DNA of 64,000 bases from Azonexus sp. (GCF_030824335.1 NZ_JAVBXX010000008.1:36388-100387); one strand, 5' to 3'. Shown: positions 27,766-39,813, counted from the stretch's first letter. Numbers and translations: made by a program. Notes: generated by a model not told the origin, from the letters alone.

Positions 27766-29292
27766 TCAGAGTTTGCGACCCAAGCCGCCAAGCAAGGCAG
27801 CAACCACACGTTTAGGCTTGTGTGGATCGGTTTTGGCGGGGGCGTTCGGAGAGTCCGGCACTTCGCCATGCGGCCGCGTTTCCTCGTAAGGTTTGCTGAA
27901 ATCGAAACCGTCAGCCGCGATCATCGGATTGCGCCGGGCCGGGCGGCGGTCGTTGCGCTCCGGACGCTCGTAGCGTTCGTTACGATCACTGCGCTCGGCA
28001 CGCTCAGGCCGGCTGGCCAATGGTGCCTTGACCGGCGGCGCAACGCGTTTCCGCTTGTTGCCCGGTGGGTATTCATATTCCGGCTCCGGTTCGAAACCGG
28101 CAACTTCGATCTGCTCAATCGGTCGTTTGATCAATTTTTCGATATCGACCAGATAGACCACTTCGTGGGCGCTGACTAGTGAAATGGCGTTACCCATCTT
28201 GCCGGCACGACCCGTGCGGCCAATCCGGTGTACGTAATCTTCCGGGGTGTGCGGCAGTTCGTAGTTGATCACGTAGGGCAGGTCATCGACATCCAGGCCG
28301 CGCGCAGCGACGTCGGTCGCGATCAGCGCGTCGGTTTCGCCGCCCTTGAAGGCTTCGAGTGCCTTGATCCGTTCCAGTTGGCTTTTGTCGCCGTGGATGG
28401 CATCGGCTTTGATACCGGCGCGTTGCAGTTCGCGCGTCAGGCGTGAGCAACCCTGCTTGGTCCGACAGAAGACGATGCACTGGCGGATTTCACCGGATTT
28501 CAGCAGCTTGGTCAGCAGGCCGCGCTTGCCGTATTCGGATACCGGGTGCACGCGGTGCGTGATGGTGTCGGATACCTGGTTGCGGCGGGCGACTTCGATC
28601 AGTACCGGCGACTTCAACATGGTGTCGGCCAGCTTCTTGATTTCTTCCGAGAAAGTGGCCGAGAACAGCAGGCTCTGGCGCTGCGCCGGCAGCATGTTGA
28701 GGATGCGGGTCACGTCCGGGACGAAACCCATGTCGAGCATGCGGTCGGCTTCGTCAAGGACCAGTGCCTGGACGGAGTTGAAGCTGACGCTCTTGTTTTC
28801 AACGTGGTCGAGCAGTCGACCGGGGGTGGCGACGAGGATTTCGACGCCCCGCTTCAGTTCGGCAATTTGCGGCTTGATATCGACACCACCGTAAGCGCAC
28901 ATGGCGCGGATCGGCGTGTGTTTGCAATAAGTTTTGACCGACTCGTAGACCTGCATGGCCAGTTCGCGGGTTGGTGCCAGGATCAGGGCGCGAACCGGGT
29001 GCTTGGCCGGTGAGGGGCTGCTGCTGGCAAAAGGCAGAATGCGTTGCAGGATTGGCAGGGTGAAGGCGGCCGTCTTGCCGGTGCCGGTTTGGGCACCACC
29101 CATGATGTCCTTGCCGCTGATGATCAGGGGAATGGCCTGAGCCTGGATCGGTGTGGGTTTGGTATAGCCTTCGTCGAGTACGGCGCGCAATAGTTCTGGC
29201 GCCAGGCCAAGGTCGGCAAAGGTAATTTCGGGCACTGCATCGGCAGCGATGATGATGGCGTTCTCGCCAGCTAACGTATTGATTTCAGACAT
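27766..29292 (-). CDS. rhlE: DEAD-box ATP-dependent RNA helicase, RhlE-like
   Basis: A 508-residue helicase with the full motif set: Q-motif region FADLGLAPELLRAV, Walker A AQTGTGKTAAF, PTRELAMQV, DEADRMLDMGF, SATFSEE, and the C-terminal HRIGRTGRAGK. The basic tail rich in arginine, glutamate and proline (RPERAERSDRNERYER) is typical of RhlE proteins, which act in ribosome assembly and cold-linked RNA remodelling. The ATG at 29292 fits; the gene is 26 bp downstream of the hybrid kinase gene end and separated from it functionally. Confidence 0.9.
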   Translation of the reverse strand: MSEINTLAGENAIIIAADAVPEITFADLGLAPELLRAVLDEGYTKPTPIQAQAIPLIISGKDIMGGAQTGTGKTAAFTLPILQRILPFASSSPSPAKHPVRALILAPTRELAMQVYESVKTYCKHTPIRAMCAYGGVDIKPQIAELKRGVEILVATPGRLLDHVENKSVSFNSVQALVLDEADRMLDMGFVPDVTRILNMLPAQRQSLLFSATFSEEIKKLADTMLKSPVLIEVARRNQVSDTITHRVHPVSEYGKRGLLTKLLKSGEIRQCIVFCRTKQGCSRLTRELQRAGIKADAIHGDKSQLERIKALEAFKGGETDALIATDVAARGLDVDDLPYVINYELPHTPEDYVHRIGRTGRAGKMGNAISLVSAHEVVYLVDIEKLIKRPIEQIEVAGFEPEPEYEYPPGNKRKRVAPPVKAPLASRPERAERSDRNERYERPERNDRRPARRNPMIAADGFDFSKPYEETRPHGEVPDSPNAPAKTDPHKPKRVVAALLGGLGRKL

Positions 29293-29318
29293 GGGTCAAA
29301 ATTATACCCGTGAAGGGC

Positions 29319-31526
29319 TCAGGGCGTTTGGCCTGTTTTATCCAGCCAGCTTAGTAGCGTGCTTTGCAACAGGTCGGGATGAATGGGTTTGGCGATATGG
29401 TCATCCATGCCGGCAGCCTTGCACGCGAGTCGGTCATCAAGATTGACATTGGCCGTCATGGCCAGGATGGGGACTGTCTCATTGCCGATTTGTTGTCGAA
29501 TCAGTTGAGTGGCAGCCGTCCCGTCCAGCTGGGGCATCTGGATATCCATCAGAATCAGATCGTAGTGCTTTCGCCCTGCCTGCAGCACTGCCTGTTGTCC
29601 GTCTTCGGCCGTATCGATCTGTAATTCAAGCTCTTTTAGCAGGTCGACCGCAACTTCCCGATTGATCGGGTTATCTTCAGCCAGCAAAATGCACTTTCCG
29701 GCATGCCGCAGCGGATTTGCCAGCGCCAAGGAGGTGGTTTGCGTGTTTGCCGATTCCTGTATCGTTGGCGTTATGGCTTCGAGGCACACAGTGAACCAAA
29801 AAATACTGCCGGCGCCGGGCTGGCTATCAACGCCGACCTCACCCCCCATCAAACGCGCTAGCTGGCGATTGATCGCCAGACCGAGGCCGGTGCCACTGTA
29901 GCGCCGAGTGGTCGAATTGTCGGCTTGCTCAAACGCCTCGAAGACCCGGCTGACTTGTTCCGGACTCAGCCCGATGCCGGTATCTTTTACTTGAAAGCGG
30001 ACGAGCAGTTGGCCTGCCTCACGCTGTTCGATTTTCGCTCCAACCTCGATACTTCCTTGATCGGTAAATTTGAGGGCGTTGCCAATGTGATTGATCAGCA
30101 TCTGGAGCAGGCGAGTCGCATCACCGTGCAATTTGGGCGGAAGAGAGCTGAAGTCGAGTGTTAGGGTCAAGCCCTTGCTTTGTGCTTGTTCCCCGAACAG
30201 AGCGATGAGTTGCTCACGGATTTCTTCCATGGCGAAATCTTCGCAGTGCAGCGTGAGCTTCTCGGCTTCTATCTTCGAAAAATCGAGGATGCCATTCAGA
30301 ATGCGCGATAAATGTTCGGCGGCAACCAATATTTTTTTCAAGCGAGACTTCTGCACCGGATTCGGCATGTCTCTGGCCAGTAAATGGGTCAGACCGATGA
30401 TGGCATTCATCGGTGTCCGGATTTCGTGACTCATGTTGGCAATGAAGCCGCTTTTCGCCAGATTGGCCGCTTCAGCACTCTCCTTTGCCGTCTGTAACAA
30501 AGCGTTGGCGTCCATCAGTTCCCGGGTTCGGGTGTCAACTGTTGCTTCCAGTACGTCACGTTGTTTTTGCAACTCGCCTTCTGTCTGACGCAAGGCATTC
30601 AGGGTTGCCTGTTGCCGGCCCGTCAAGCGAGTTCGCTGGATCAGGGTCCGCATCAGTAGCGCGGTCAGCAGGGAGAAAAGCAGGGCAACGGTCCATCCGG
30701 TCAGGCGCACGGGGAGTGACGACACCTCATCGTCGTCGGTCGCCGCAATGGCCATTTGCCAGGTGCCACCAGGAATATTGATATCGAGATGGACGTTCTC
30801 GTGCTCGAACAGCGTTGCGTCGCCGAAAAACACTTCGCCGTCTGCACCCAGGCCATCGCGGCCGCGCAAGGCAATCCGCAAGGCTTTTTGTTCGAGTATG
30901 GGGGTCATGAGTTGCAGCAAGCCATTGGCGTCGATCACCGTACTGACCAATCCCCAGTAATGTCCATCGATGAAAACGGGCGCGCGATAGATCAGTGCCT
31001 GGCCGCCCTGTATCAGCTCGAGAGGTCCGGCCAGGCGTCCCTTGCCTTCGCGCATGACGCGTTCCACCGACGGCCACTGGGCGGCATTCTCCGCATAGTT
31101 CAGACCGATTGCCCGCTCGTTGCCGGTGAGTGGAAAGAGGTATTGCAAGCGATTGTCCGGTGCGACACCCAGATTCCGGAAATGCTTGCCGCGCTCGAAA
31201 ATCAGGCCAAGCATGGCGCCCATTTCCTGTGGATCCACTTTGCCTTTGCGGGCAACGATATAAGCCTCAATGCCATTGGCCAAAAAAGCTGTTGTGTTCA
31301 ACTCGGATTCGAGAACGGCACGTAACGCACCGGCATTGATCAGTATTGCTTGTCGGTGTTCGCCCAGTTTACGTTGTTCCAGTTCGCGAACTGCGTATTC
31401 GGTCCCGAGTCCCAGCAGGCTAAGGATGATCAAGGGCAGTGCAAATAGACCGATCAGCAAGTGGTTGGCACGGCGCGCTACGGCGACGGACGCTACTTGA
31501 TCCGCGAGGTCGTCGCTTGCTTTCAT
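29319..31526 (-). CDS. Hybrid sensor histidine kinase with CHASE-like domain and receiver
   Basis: A 735-residue membrane kinase. A transmembrane helix (about 22-42) precedes a periplasmic CHASE-type sensor (about 70-260), a second helix (about 275-296), a coiled-coil, HisKA with H367 (NMSHEIRTPMN), HATPase with N483 and the G box SGTGLGLAI, and a C-terminal receiver domain with phospho-acceptor D661 (LILMDIQMPQLDG). The receiver makes it a phosphorelay kinase. Its ATG overlaps the stop of the upstream kinase gene (ATGA), so the two are co-translated. No separate response regulator or HPt protein is adjacent. Confidence 0.9.
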   Translation of the reverse strand: MKASDDLADQVASVAVARRANHLLIGLFALPLIILSLLGLGTEYAVRELEQRKLGEHRQAILINAGALRAVLESELNTTAFLANGIEAYIVARKGKVDPQEMGAMLGLIFERGKHFRNLGVAPDNRLQYLFPLTGNERAIGLNYAENAAQWPSVERVMREGKGRLAGPLELIQGGQALIYRAPVFIDGHYWGLVSTVIDANGLLQLMTPILEQKALRIALRGRDGLGADGEVFFGDATLFEHENVHLDINIPGGTWQMAIAATDDDEVSSLPVRLTGWTVALLFSLLTALLMRTLIQRTRLTGRQQATLNALRQTEGELQKQRDVLEATVDTRTRELMDANALLQTAKESAEAANLAKSGFIANMSHEIRTPMNAIIGLTHLLARDMPNPVQKSRLKKILVAAEHLSRILNGILDFSKIEAEKLTLHCEDFAMEEIREQLIALFGEQAQSKGLTLTLDFSSLPPKLHGDATRLLQMLINHIGNALKFTDQGSIEVGAKIEQREAGQLLVRFQVKDTGIGLSPEQVSRVFEAFEQADNSTTRRYSGTGLGLAINRQLARLMGGEVGVDSQPGAGSIFWFTVCLEAITPTIQESANTQTTSLALANPLRHAGKCILLAEDNPINREVAVDLLKELELQIDTAEDGQQAVLQAGRKHYDLILMDIQMPQLDGTAATQLIRQQIGNETVPILAMTANVNLDDRLACKAAGMDDHIAKPIHPDLLQSTLLSWLDKTGQTP

Positions 31527-34069
31527 TTGGCTTGTTCGGGTGCGTTGCGCGGCAGGTATACGGTAAAGGTTGCGCCAGTACCCACTTCCGATTCCAGTGT
31601 GACGTGGCCACCCATGTTCTCGGTTATCTGTTGTACCAACGCGAGGCCGAGTCCGGTCCCGCCATGTTCACGGGTCAGGAAATGCTCGAGTTGTTTGAAT
31701 TTTTCAAAAACGATGGCATGAAATTCGGGGGCTATTCCCGGCCCTGTGTCTGTGACTGAAATAGCCACCATCTGGTCGACGGTGCGGGCACGTACGACAA
31801 CCGACCCCTGTTCGGTGAATTTCAGGGCGTTATTGAGCAAATTGTTGATGATCTGGCGCAAGCGCGTTGGGTCGGTCGTGATTTGCTCCGGCAGGTCGTC
31901 TGCCAGTTGCAGGGACAGGACGAGTCCTTTGGCTTCGGCACTGCTGCGGTGTACGGCAAGGCTGTTCGTCAGGAAGTCGCTCAGTTGCACATCCGTTTGC
32001 TGGAACTGCATTTCGCCGGCTTCGATTTTTGCCAGATCGAGAATTTCGCTGACCAGTCCGAGCAGATGTTCGCCGCTCTGGTGAATGATTTTTGCATATT
32101 CCTGGTGCTCGGGGTCGGTCAGGTCGGATTTCAGCAGGTCAGCAAACCCGAGTATCCCGTTCAAAGGGGTGCGTAATTCGTGCGATACGGTGGCCAGGAA
32201 GGCCGACTTGGCTCGACTGGCTTCCTCGGCTTTTTGTCGGGCCTCTTCGAGATGCCTGAACGAGTCTTCAACTGAGTCGGCCATGCCATTGAAGGAGCGT
32301 GCCAGTTCGCCCATTTCGTCGGCCGAGCGGTCATCCAGTCGACGTGACAGGTCGCCGTCGCGGAAGGCGCGGATGCCGGTGATCATCGAAGTAATACGCC
32401 GGGTCAGCAAATTGGCCATCCATATGGCAATGAATATCACGACGATCACCATCAACAGCGTTGATCCCCACAAGCCGATGGCCGTATTTCTGAGACTTTG
32501 CTCAATACCGTTCAGCAGGTCGCTGCGTTGTAATTTGAAATCCTTGTCTTTCGTTTCAATCAGCGTATTGATCTTGCCGGCTGTTTCGGTGGCCGCTTTA
32601 TGGAAATCATCGATGTTGGCGCCAATGGTGACAAAACCGAAACCTTGCGGTGTCTTGCCATACTGCCCGGTGTAATAAGGAATTGCCGCGGCAGTCGTCA
32701 GTTTCCACAGGCCGGAGAAGAAAATCACGAAGGAACCCGAGCCGCCGTGCTCGGTGAGCGCATTCCAGCCATCGCATTGCGGCGAAAAATTCAGGTAGCG
32801 GCAATCCAGCCCCAGATTGCCTGCCTTGATCTGTTCCGGAGCCGGTTTGCGCGTCAGCTTTTGGTCGCGAAAGGGCGGTACTTCGGCCAGAAACTCATGC
32901 GACGGCTTGCCGCTGGCCTGCCATTCGGTGTACAGCTCGGTATCCAGCCACGGTGTCGCCGGCTGGCCGCTTGCCGGATCGTAGCCGACGATCATGTAGT
33001 CGCGTGGATGGGAGATTGAGCGGCTTTTATGATCCCAGATGAAGGCGTAATTGCCTTTGATGGCGTCGCTGATCGGGGTGTAGCGTTCCTCGGTCGGCAT
33101 CAGGCGGTCGGAAAATTGGCGGATATGGTCGTGGTCAAGGGCCAGCGTGACGTAGCCGGTAATCTGCCCGGCTTTGACGATCGGCATGGCCCAGCGCACG
33201 ATGCCGCGAAAGCGCTTGCCGACCGGATTTTCGGTACCGGCATAGGCGGATTTTTCCGGCGCGAAAGGCTTGCCGGCTTTTTCCAGGCGTTCCGGCAGGT
33301 AGGGGCCGATCAGGTCGCTTGGTACATAGGCACCAATGACGTCCGAGACGTAAATTTCGCCGGGTTTCAGTTTTTGCAATTCAGCAAAGTAGGTTTCGGC
33401 GCGAACGAAGGTATTTTTGCGGTCAACGACGTTTTTGAGGCTTTTTTCCATCAAGTCGCCAGTGGTGACTTTGATGCGTTCGTTACCGGCCAGATCGATA
33501 TACGTCATTTCGACGAATAACGGGCGTTTTTCCGCTTCTCCCAGATACTCCGGTGGGCGGATGTGAAAGTCGCGGGCATTGTCCGGCAGGATGGTTCGGC
33601 TTACCTTGGCTTCCCGCTCGACGGAATTGGCCGGCTCCCAGGATTTGCCGTCGGCGGCCAGCTGCCATTGCCCGTGCTGGAAGAGCTGGCGCGAATGCTG
33701 GTTCAGGAAACGCTGGAAATTGGCTTCGGATGGCTCAAGTGTGGCGGCCTGCCGGATATCGGCATCGCGGTCGTAAAGGAAGTCGGCGATCTTGCGTGCC
33801 GCATCGGTGGTCAAGGTTTCGATGGCTTCGCGCGAGCGCAGGTCAAGTGCCCGGATGGAATCGTCAGTGACGGTCTTGCCGATTTCCTGGATGGTACGCA
33901 GTGTTGCCTCGGCCATGTTGCCAGCCTTGCTGGAGACATCATCACCCAGCAACTGTGCCGTGTGCCAGGCAAACCAGGCGAGCAATAGAAGGGGAAGAAC
34001 CTTGATCAGGACGAAGATGGAAATCAACTTGCCCCGGATTCCATTAAGGAAATTTGGTAGCTTGGTCAT
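31523..34069 (-). CDS. Sensor histidine kinase with large periplasmic CACHE-type region
   Basis: An 848-residue kinase: first transmembrane helix about 17-38, an unusually large periplasmic region (about 40-530) resembling double CACHE sensors and containing paired cysteines (DCRYLNFSPQCDGW), a second helix about 533-553, HAMP (RAFRDGDLSRRLDDRS), HisKA with H630 (TVSHELRTPLNG) and HATPase (GGTGLGLALVQQ). No receiver. I start at the ATG at 34069 with AAGAAGGTGG upstream rather than a TTG six codons earlier. It is the first gene of a two-kinase operon. The signal is unknown; CACHE folds usually bind small ligands. Confidence 0.88.
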   Translation of the reverse strand: MTKLPNFLNGIRGKLISIFVLIKVLPLLLLAWFAWHTAQLLGDDVSSKAGNMAEATLRTIQEIGKTVTDDSIRALDLRSREAIETLTTDAARKIADFLYDRDADIRQAATLEPSEANFQRFLNQHSRQLFQHGQWQLAADGKSWEPANSVEREAKVSRTILPDNARDFHIRPPEYLGEAEKRPLFVEMTYIDLAGNERIKVTTGDLMEKSLKNVVDRKNTFVRAETYFAELQKLKPGEIYVSDVIGAYVPSDLIGPYLPERLEKAGKPFAPEKSAYAGTENPVGKRFRGIVRWAMPIVKAGQITGYVTLALDHDHIRQFSDRLMPTEERYTPISDAIKGNYAFIWDHKSRSISHPRDYMIVGYDPASGQPATPWLDTELYTEWQASGKPSHEFLAEVPPFRDQKLTRKPAPEQIKAGNLGLDCRYLNFSPQCDGWNALTEHGGSGSFVIFFSGLWKLTTAAAIPYYTGQYGKTPQGFGFVTIGANIDDFHKAATETAGKINTLIETKDKDFKLQRSDLLNGIEQSLRNTAIGLWGSTLLMVIVVIFIAIWMANLLTRRITSMITGIRAFRDGDLSRRLDDRSADEMGELARSFNGMADSVEDSFRHLEEARQKAEEASRAKSAFLATVSHELRTPLNGILGFADLLKSDLTDPEHQEYAKIIHQSGEHLLGLVSEILDLAKIEAGEMQFQQTDVQLSDFLTNSLAVHRSSAEAKGLVLSLQLADDLPEQITTDPTRLRQIINNLLNNALKFTEQGSVVVRARTVDQMVAISVTDTGPGIAPEFHAIVFEKFKQLEHFLTREHGGTGLGLALVQQITENMGGHVTLESEVGTGATFTVYLPRNAPEQAK

Positions 34070-34104
34070 TGGGTCCACCTTCTTCAAGTTTACTTCGGGG
34101 CCGT

Positions 34105-34551
34105 TCAGTGTTTGCTGCTGTCGCTTTTTGGTGTTGTGTCGTTGGGCGCAGCGGGCGGCGGCGTGGCCTGCAATGGTGTTGCTTCTACGGCTGCTTGGCC
34201 TGCGGCTTGGCTGGCTGCTTGTTCAGCCGCTCGGGCCTTGGCGCGGGCCGAACGCGGTGGTTCCGGGGGCGGCAGTTGCGGTGCGATGGTTTCCAGCTTG
34301 TTCTCGCGCATGTATTCGTCCATTTCACGCCAGCCGGCATAGACGCTGGCTTTCGGGAGCCAGCTGTAGATCGAGTAACAATCCTCGATGGCGCGACCGG
34401 AGTGGCGGCACGCGCTGCCAACCGCCTTGCCTTCGCCATCGGTACGTCCCTCTTTCAATGCGGGGCTTTCCAATCCGAGCTTGCCGGCGATCTGGTCGCA
34501 AGCAGCGAGCGGCAGGGCTGCAAAAATGAGAAATAAGACATGCTTGATCAT
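34105..34551 (-). CDS. Putative lipoprotein of unknown function
   Basis: A 148-residue protein with a lipoprotein signal (FAALPLAACDQ, cysteine near 18), a small globular middle with two cysteines (SACRHSGRAIEDCYSIYSW) that could form a disulfide, and an alanine/proline/glutamine-rich C-terminal tail. I used the ATG at 34551; a start ten codons earlier is possible. It lies 35 bp upstream of the two-kinase operon on the same strand and may be co-transcribed with it, in which case it could be an accessory periplasmic component. No family recognised. Confidence 0.6.
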   Translation of the reverse strand: MIKHVLFLIFAALPLAACDQIAGKLGLESPALKEGRTDGEGKAVGSACRHSGRAIEDCYSIYSWLPKASVYAGWREMDEYMRENKLETIAPQLPPPEPPRSARAKARAAEQAASQAAGQAAVEATPLQATPPPAAPNDTTPKSDSSKH

Positions 34552-34591
34552 CAGCCGGATTCTCGCATATCTCAAAGCCATGTGTCGAAAA

Positions 34592-34617
34592 CCCGATTTC
34601 GAATCGGGCGTTATAAT
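34592..34617 (+). promoter_or_regulatory. Candidate promoter -10 with adjoining palindrome
   Basis: A perfect TATAAT lies at 34612-34617, 30 bp before the binding-protein ATG. Immediately upstream, CCCGATT-TCG-AATCGGG (34592-34608) is a perfect palindrome occupying the -35 to -10 spacer region, as an operator would. No good -35 is visible. Confidence 0.4.
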
Positions 34618-34646
34618 GGCGTCCTTGTTTTCATGGGGTGTCCTTG

Positions 34647-35930
34647 ATGTCGCAATTTGTTCGTCCGGTTCTGATCGCTTTCTGTGCTGCTCTTTCTTTC
34701 CCCGTGCACGCCGCCAAGTCGCCGGCCAAGCCCGCGCCAAAAGCGGTGTCGGTCATCCCGACGCTGGCGCACAATCTTGATGAAGCCAATGAAACACGGC
34801 TGGCCGCGGTGATTGAGCGTTACCAAAAGGAAACCGGCAACGCGATTCGTCTGGTCCGGCTGGAAAAAGGCGAAAAGCCGGCCACCCTGAATTTGCTCGG
34901 CCGCTATGAAATGAGCGACGTGCTCAGCCAGCCCAAGAATTTTGTGCCGCTCTACGCGATGATGAGCAAGGCTGGTCAGCCGATGAACCTGAGCCTTTCC
35001 GAAGTGTTGAAGCCGGGAGTGACCGATACGCGTGGTCGGGTGGTGGCCTTGCCGGTGATGTATTCGACGCCGGTGCTGTTCTACAACAAGAATGCGTTCC
35101 GCAAGGCTGGGCTGGACCCGGAAGTACCGCCGAAAACCTGGTTCGAGATGCAAGGGCAGCTCGACAAGCTGCAAACCGCTGGCTACGACTGTCCTTATAC
35201 GTCTTCCTGGCCGGTCTGGGTGCATATTGATAATGTCAGTGCGGTGTCCGGTGTGCCGGCCAGCGATACCAAGGGTGGCCTGAAATTCAACGGGCTGCCG
35301 CAAGTCAAGCATGTGGCGATGATGGCGACCTGGAGCAAGGCCCGCTATTTCCGTCAGTATGGTTACGCGAATGAAGCCAGCCAGCGTTTCCGCGATGGCG
35401 AGTGCGCGATCATTACGACCGACTCGCGCGAACATGCGGATTTCCAGGACGCACGCGGTGTTGAGCTGGGTGTGGCGCCGCTGCCGTTCCATGACGATGT
35501 TTACGGCGGCCGACGTCCGGCGCTGGCCGATGGCCCGTCGCTGTGGGTTGGCGCGGGCAAGTCTGCCGCTGAATACAAGCAGGCGGCACGCTTCATTACT
35601 TTCCTGTTGTCGCCGGAAATCCAGATTGAACTGGTGCGCAATCACGGTGGCTTGCCACTGACCGAGGCGGCCCGTCTCGCTTCGCTCAGTCGTCTGCTGA
35701 AAGATGGCAAGCTGGCGCTGGATGCTGCTCACGCCTCGCTGCAGGGGCGCACGGAACCCGCCGGTTTGCGGGTCAGCAGTGTCAACGGCACGCGCTTGAT
35801 CGCCGACCAGGAGCTTGATGCCGTGTGGTCTGACAAGAAGCCAGCCAAGGCGGCGCTGGATACGGCGGTTTTGCGTGGCAACTCGGTGCTGGGTTCCTTG
35901 CCCGCAATGAAAAAGACGCAACCTTTCTGA
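34647..35930 (+). CDS. UgpB-like ABC transporter substrate-binding protein
   Basis: A 427-residue periplasmic binding protein with a signal peptide cleaved near AHA/VHAA (about residue 23) and the extracellular solute-binding family 1 fold (LPVMYSTPVLFYNKNAFRKA, then a Trp-rich SSWPVWVHIDN region). The pattern and the directly following ugpQ point to glycerol-3-phosphate or glycerophosphodiester binding as in UgpB. The ATG at 34647 is chosen over a GTG three codons earlier. Its stop overlaps the ugpQ start. No permease or ATPase genes are adjacent, so they must be elsewhere or absent. Confidence 0.85.
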   Translation: MSQFVRPVLIAFCAALSFPVHAAKSPAKPAPKAVSVIPTLAHNLDEANETRLAAVIERYQKETGNAIRLVRLEKGEKPATLNLLGRYEMSDVLSQPKNFVPLYAMMSKAGQPMNLSLSEVLKPGVTDTRGRVVALPVMYSTPVLFYNKNAFRKAGLDPEVPPKTWFEMQGQLDKLQTAGYDCPYTSSWPVWVHIDNVSAVSGVPASDTKGGLKFNGLPQVKHVAMMATWSKARYFRQYGYANEASQRFRDGECAIITTDSREHADFQDARGVELGVAPLPFHDDVYGGRRPALADGPSLWVGAGKSAAEYKQAARFITFLLSPEIQIELVRNHGGLPLTEAARLASLSRLLKDGKLALDAAHASLQGRTEPAGLRVSSVNGTRLIADQELDAVWSDKKPAKAALDTAVLRGNSVLGSLPAMKKTQPF

Positions 35931-36667
35931 TGTTCCTGTCGCCACCGCGCTGGTTTGCCCATCGCGGTGGCGGCTCGCTGGCCCCGGAAAACACCTTGGC
36001 CGGCATCCGCCTGGCCAGCCGACTGGGCTACCGGGCGGTTGAATTTGATGTGATGTTGTCGGGCGATGCTTCGCCCTTCCTGCTGCACGACGAAACGCTG
36101 GAACGCACCACCAACGGTCGTGGTCTGGTTTGCCAAACCTCCGATGCCGTGCTGCGTTGCCTCGATGCCGGTGGCGGTGAACCGCCGCCGACGCTGGCCG
36201 AGGCGGCACAATTGTGCCGGGCCAGTCATCTGCTGGCCAATGTGGAAATCAAGCCGAGTAGCGGCTTTGCCGTTCAGACGGCCGAGGTCGTGGTGCGCCA
36301 GGCGCAGCAGTTGTGGCTGGGCGCCGACTTGCCGCCCTTGCTCTCCTCGTTCTCCATCGAAGCGCTCGAAATCGCACGCGACCTGGCACCCGCCTTACCG
36401 CGCGCCGTGTTGTTCGAAACAATTCCTGATGACTGGCTGTGCATCGTCCAACAACTGGGGGCGGTTGCCGTGCATTGTTGTGCCGAGCAACTCGATGAAA
36501 ATCTTGCCCGCGACATCGTCGACCGCAATATTTTGCTGCGTTGTTATACGGTCAACGCCCCGGAAACGGCAAAAAGCCTTTTTGCGTTGGGCGTTAGCGG
36601 CTTGTTTACCGACCGACTCGATCTTTTTGCACCCACGCCGTCAAGCGGCATGCAATCGGCCGCATAA
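35930..36667 (+). CDS. ugpQ: Glycerophosphodiester phosphodiesterase UgpQ
   Basis: A 245-residue TIM-barrel GDPD with the catalytic N-terminal block FAHRGGGSLAPENTLAG, the EFDVMLSGD metal-binding segment and LLHDETLERTTNGRG. It hydrolyses deacylated phospholipids to glycerol-3-phosphate plus alcohol. No signal peptide, so cytosolic like E. coli UgpQ (247 residues). The ATG shares a base with the stop of the UgpB-like gene (TGATG), implying coupled translation. A CCCGATTTT...AAAATCGAGGG hairpin follows at about 36671-36696, ahead of alaS. Confidence 0.93.
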   Translation: MFLSPPRWFAHRGGGSLAPENTLAGIRLASRLGYRAVEFDVMLSGDASPFLLHDETLERTTNGRGLVCQTSDAVLRCLDAGGGEPPPTLAEAAQLCRASHLLANVEIKPSSGFAVQTAEVVVRQAQQLWLGADLPPLLSSFSIEALEIARDLAPALPRAVLFETIPDDWLCIVQQLGAVAVHCCAEQLDENLARDIVDRNILLRCYTVNAPETAKSLFALGVSGLFTDRLDLFAPTPSSGMQSAA

Positions 36668-36730
36668 ACACCCGATTTTTCTCTTAAAATCGAGGGTTTC
36701 GAATTCCAACGCCTTTGAGGCCGCCAGCTT

Positions 36731-39352
<2,622 letters not shown>

Positions 39353-39388
39353 ATCGATGAGCCGCCCGGCGATCGTCCGGGCCGGCGT

Positions 39389-39432
39389 AAAAATGGGCTT
39401 TTTCACGGTCGACCGTGAAAAAGCCCATTTTT
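39389..39432. terminator. 44-bp perfect palindrome, bidirectional terminator
   Basis: Two 22-base arms without spacer, with A-run at the left end and T-run at the right end, centred on CGGTCGACCG. It lies between alaS (plus) and a small membrane-protein gene (minus) and can terminate both. The centre matches the core of the iterated palindrome found elsewhere in the window. Confidence 0.85.
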
Positions 39433-39456
39433 CTTGCTGCCGGGTTTTCTTGAAGT

Positions 39457-39813
39457 TTACTGGGTCTTTGGCAGGTATTCGGTGGGTGCAGTTTCGCGCA
39501 CGAACTCGCCCTCGATAACTGTGGTGTCGGTCGACGCTGTCGTGTTCGTTGCGTTCGCACGGCCGGTGTTGAAAGCTTGTTGATCAATCCGGTTTTCCCG
39601 CATGGCTTTGCGCAAGGCGCGCGTCTTCCACCAGAACCAGCCGGCAAATAGCACGCCGGCCACGGCAACGACGGCCAGCGCGACGACTGAAAACATCACG
39701 GCGAGAACCAGGAAGGTGGCGCCCAGCAGCAGGCTGAGCACTTTGCCGAGCAGGCTTTGCGGTGCCCTGGAAAACTGCATGCGGGCCTGAAACGGGTCGG
39801 ATTGCGGATTCAT
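39457..39813 (-). CDS. Small membrane protein of unknown function
   Basis: A 118-residue protein with a hydrophobic block (about 22-65, two helices: LGKVLSLLLGATFLVLAV and VAVAGVLFAGWFWW), a basic juxtamembrane segment (KTRALRKAMRENR) and a polar threonine-rich tail. No signal peptide or known domain. Last gene of the long minus-strand run starting at ilvE, about 95 bp after the EAL-HDOD gene, and convergent with alaS. Confidence 0.65.
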   Translation of the reverse strand: MNPQSDPFQARMQFSRAPQSLLGKVLSLLLGATFLVLAVMFSVVALAVVAVAGVLFAGWFWWKTRALRKAMRENRIDQQAFNTGRANATNTTASTDTTVIEGEFVRETAPTEYLPKTQ

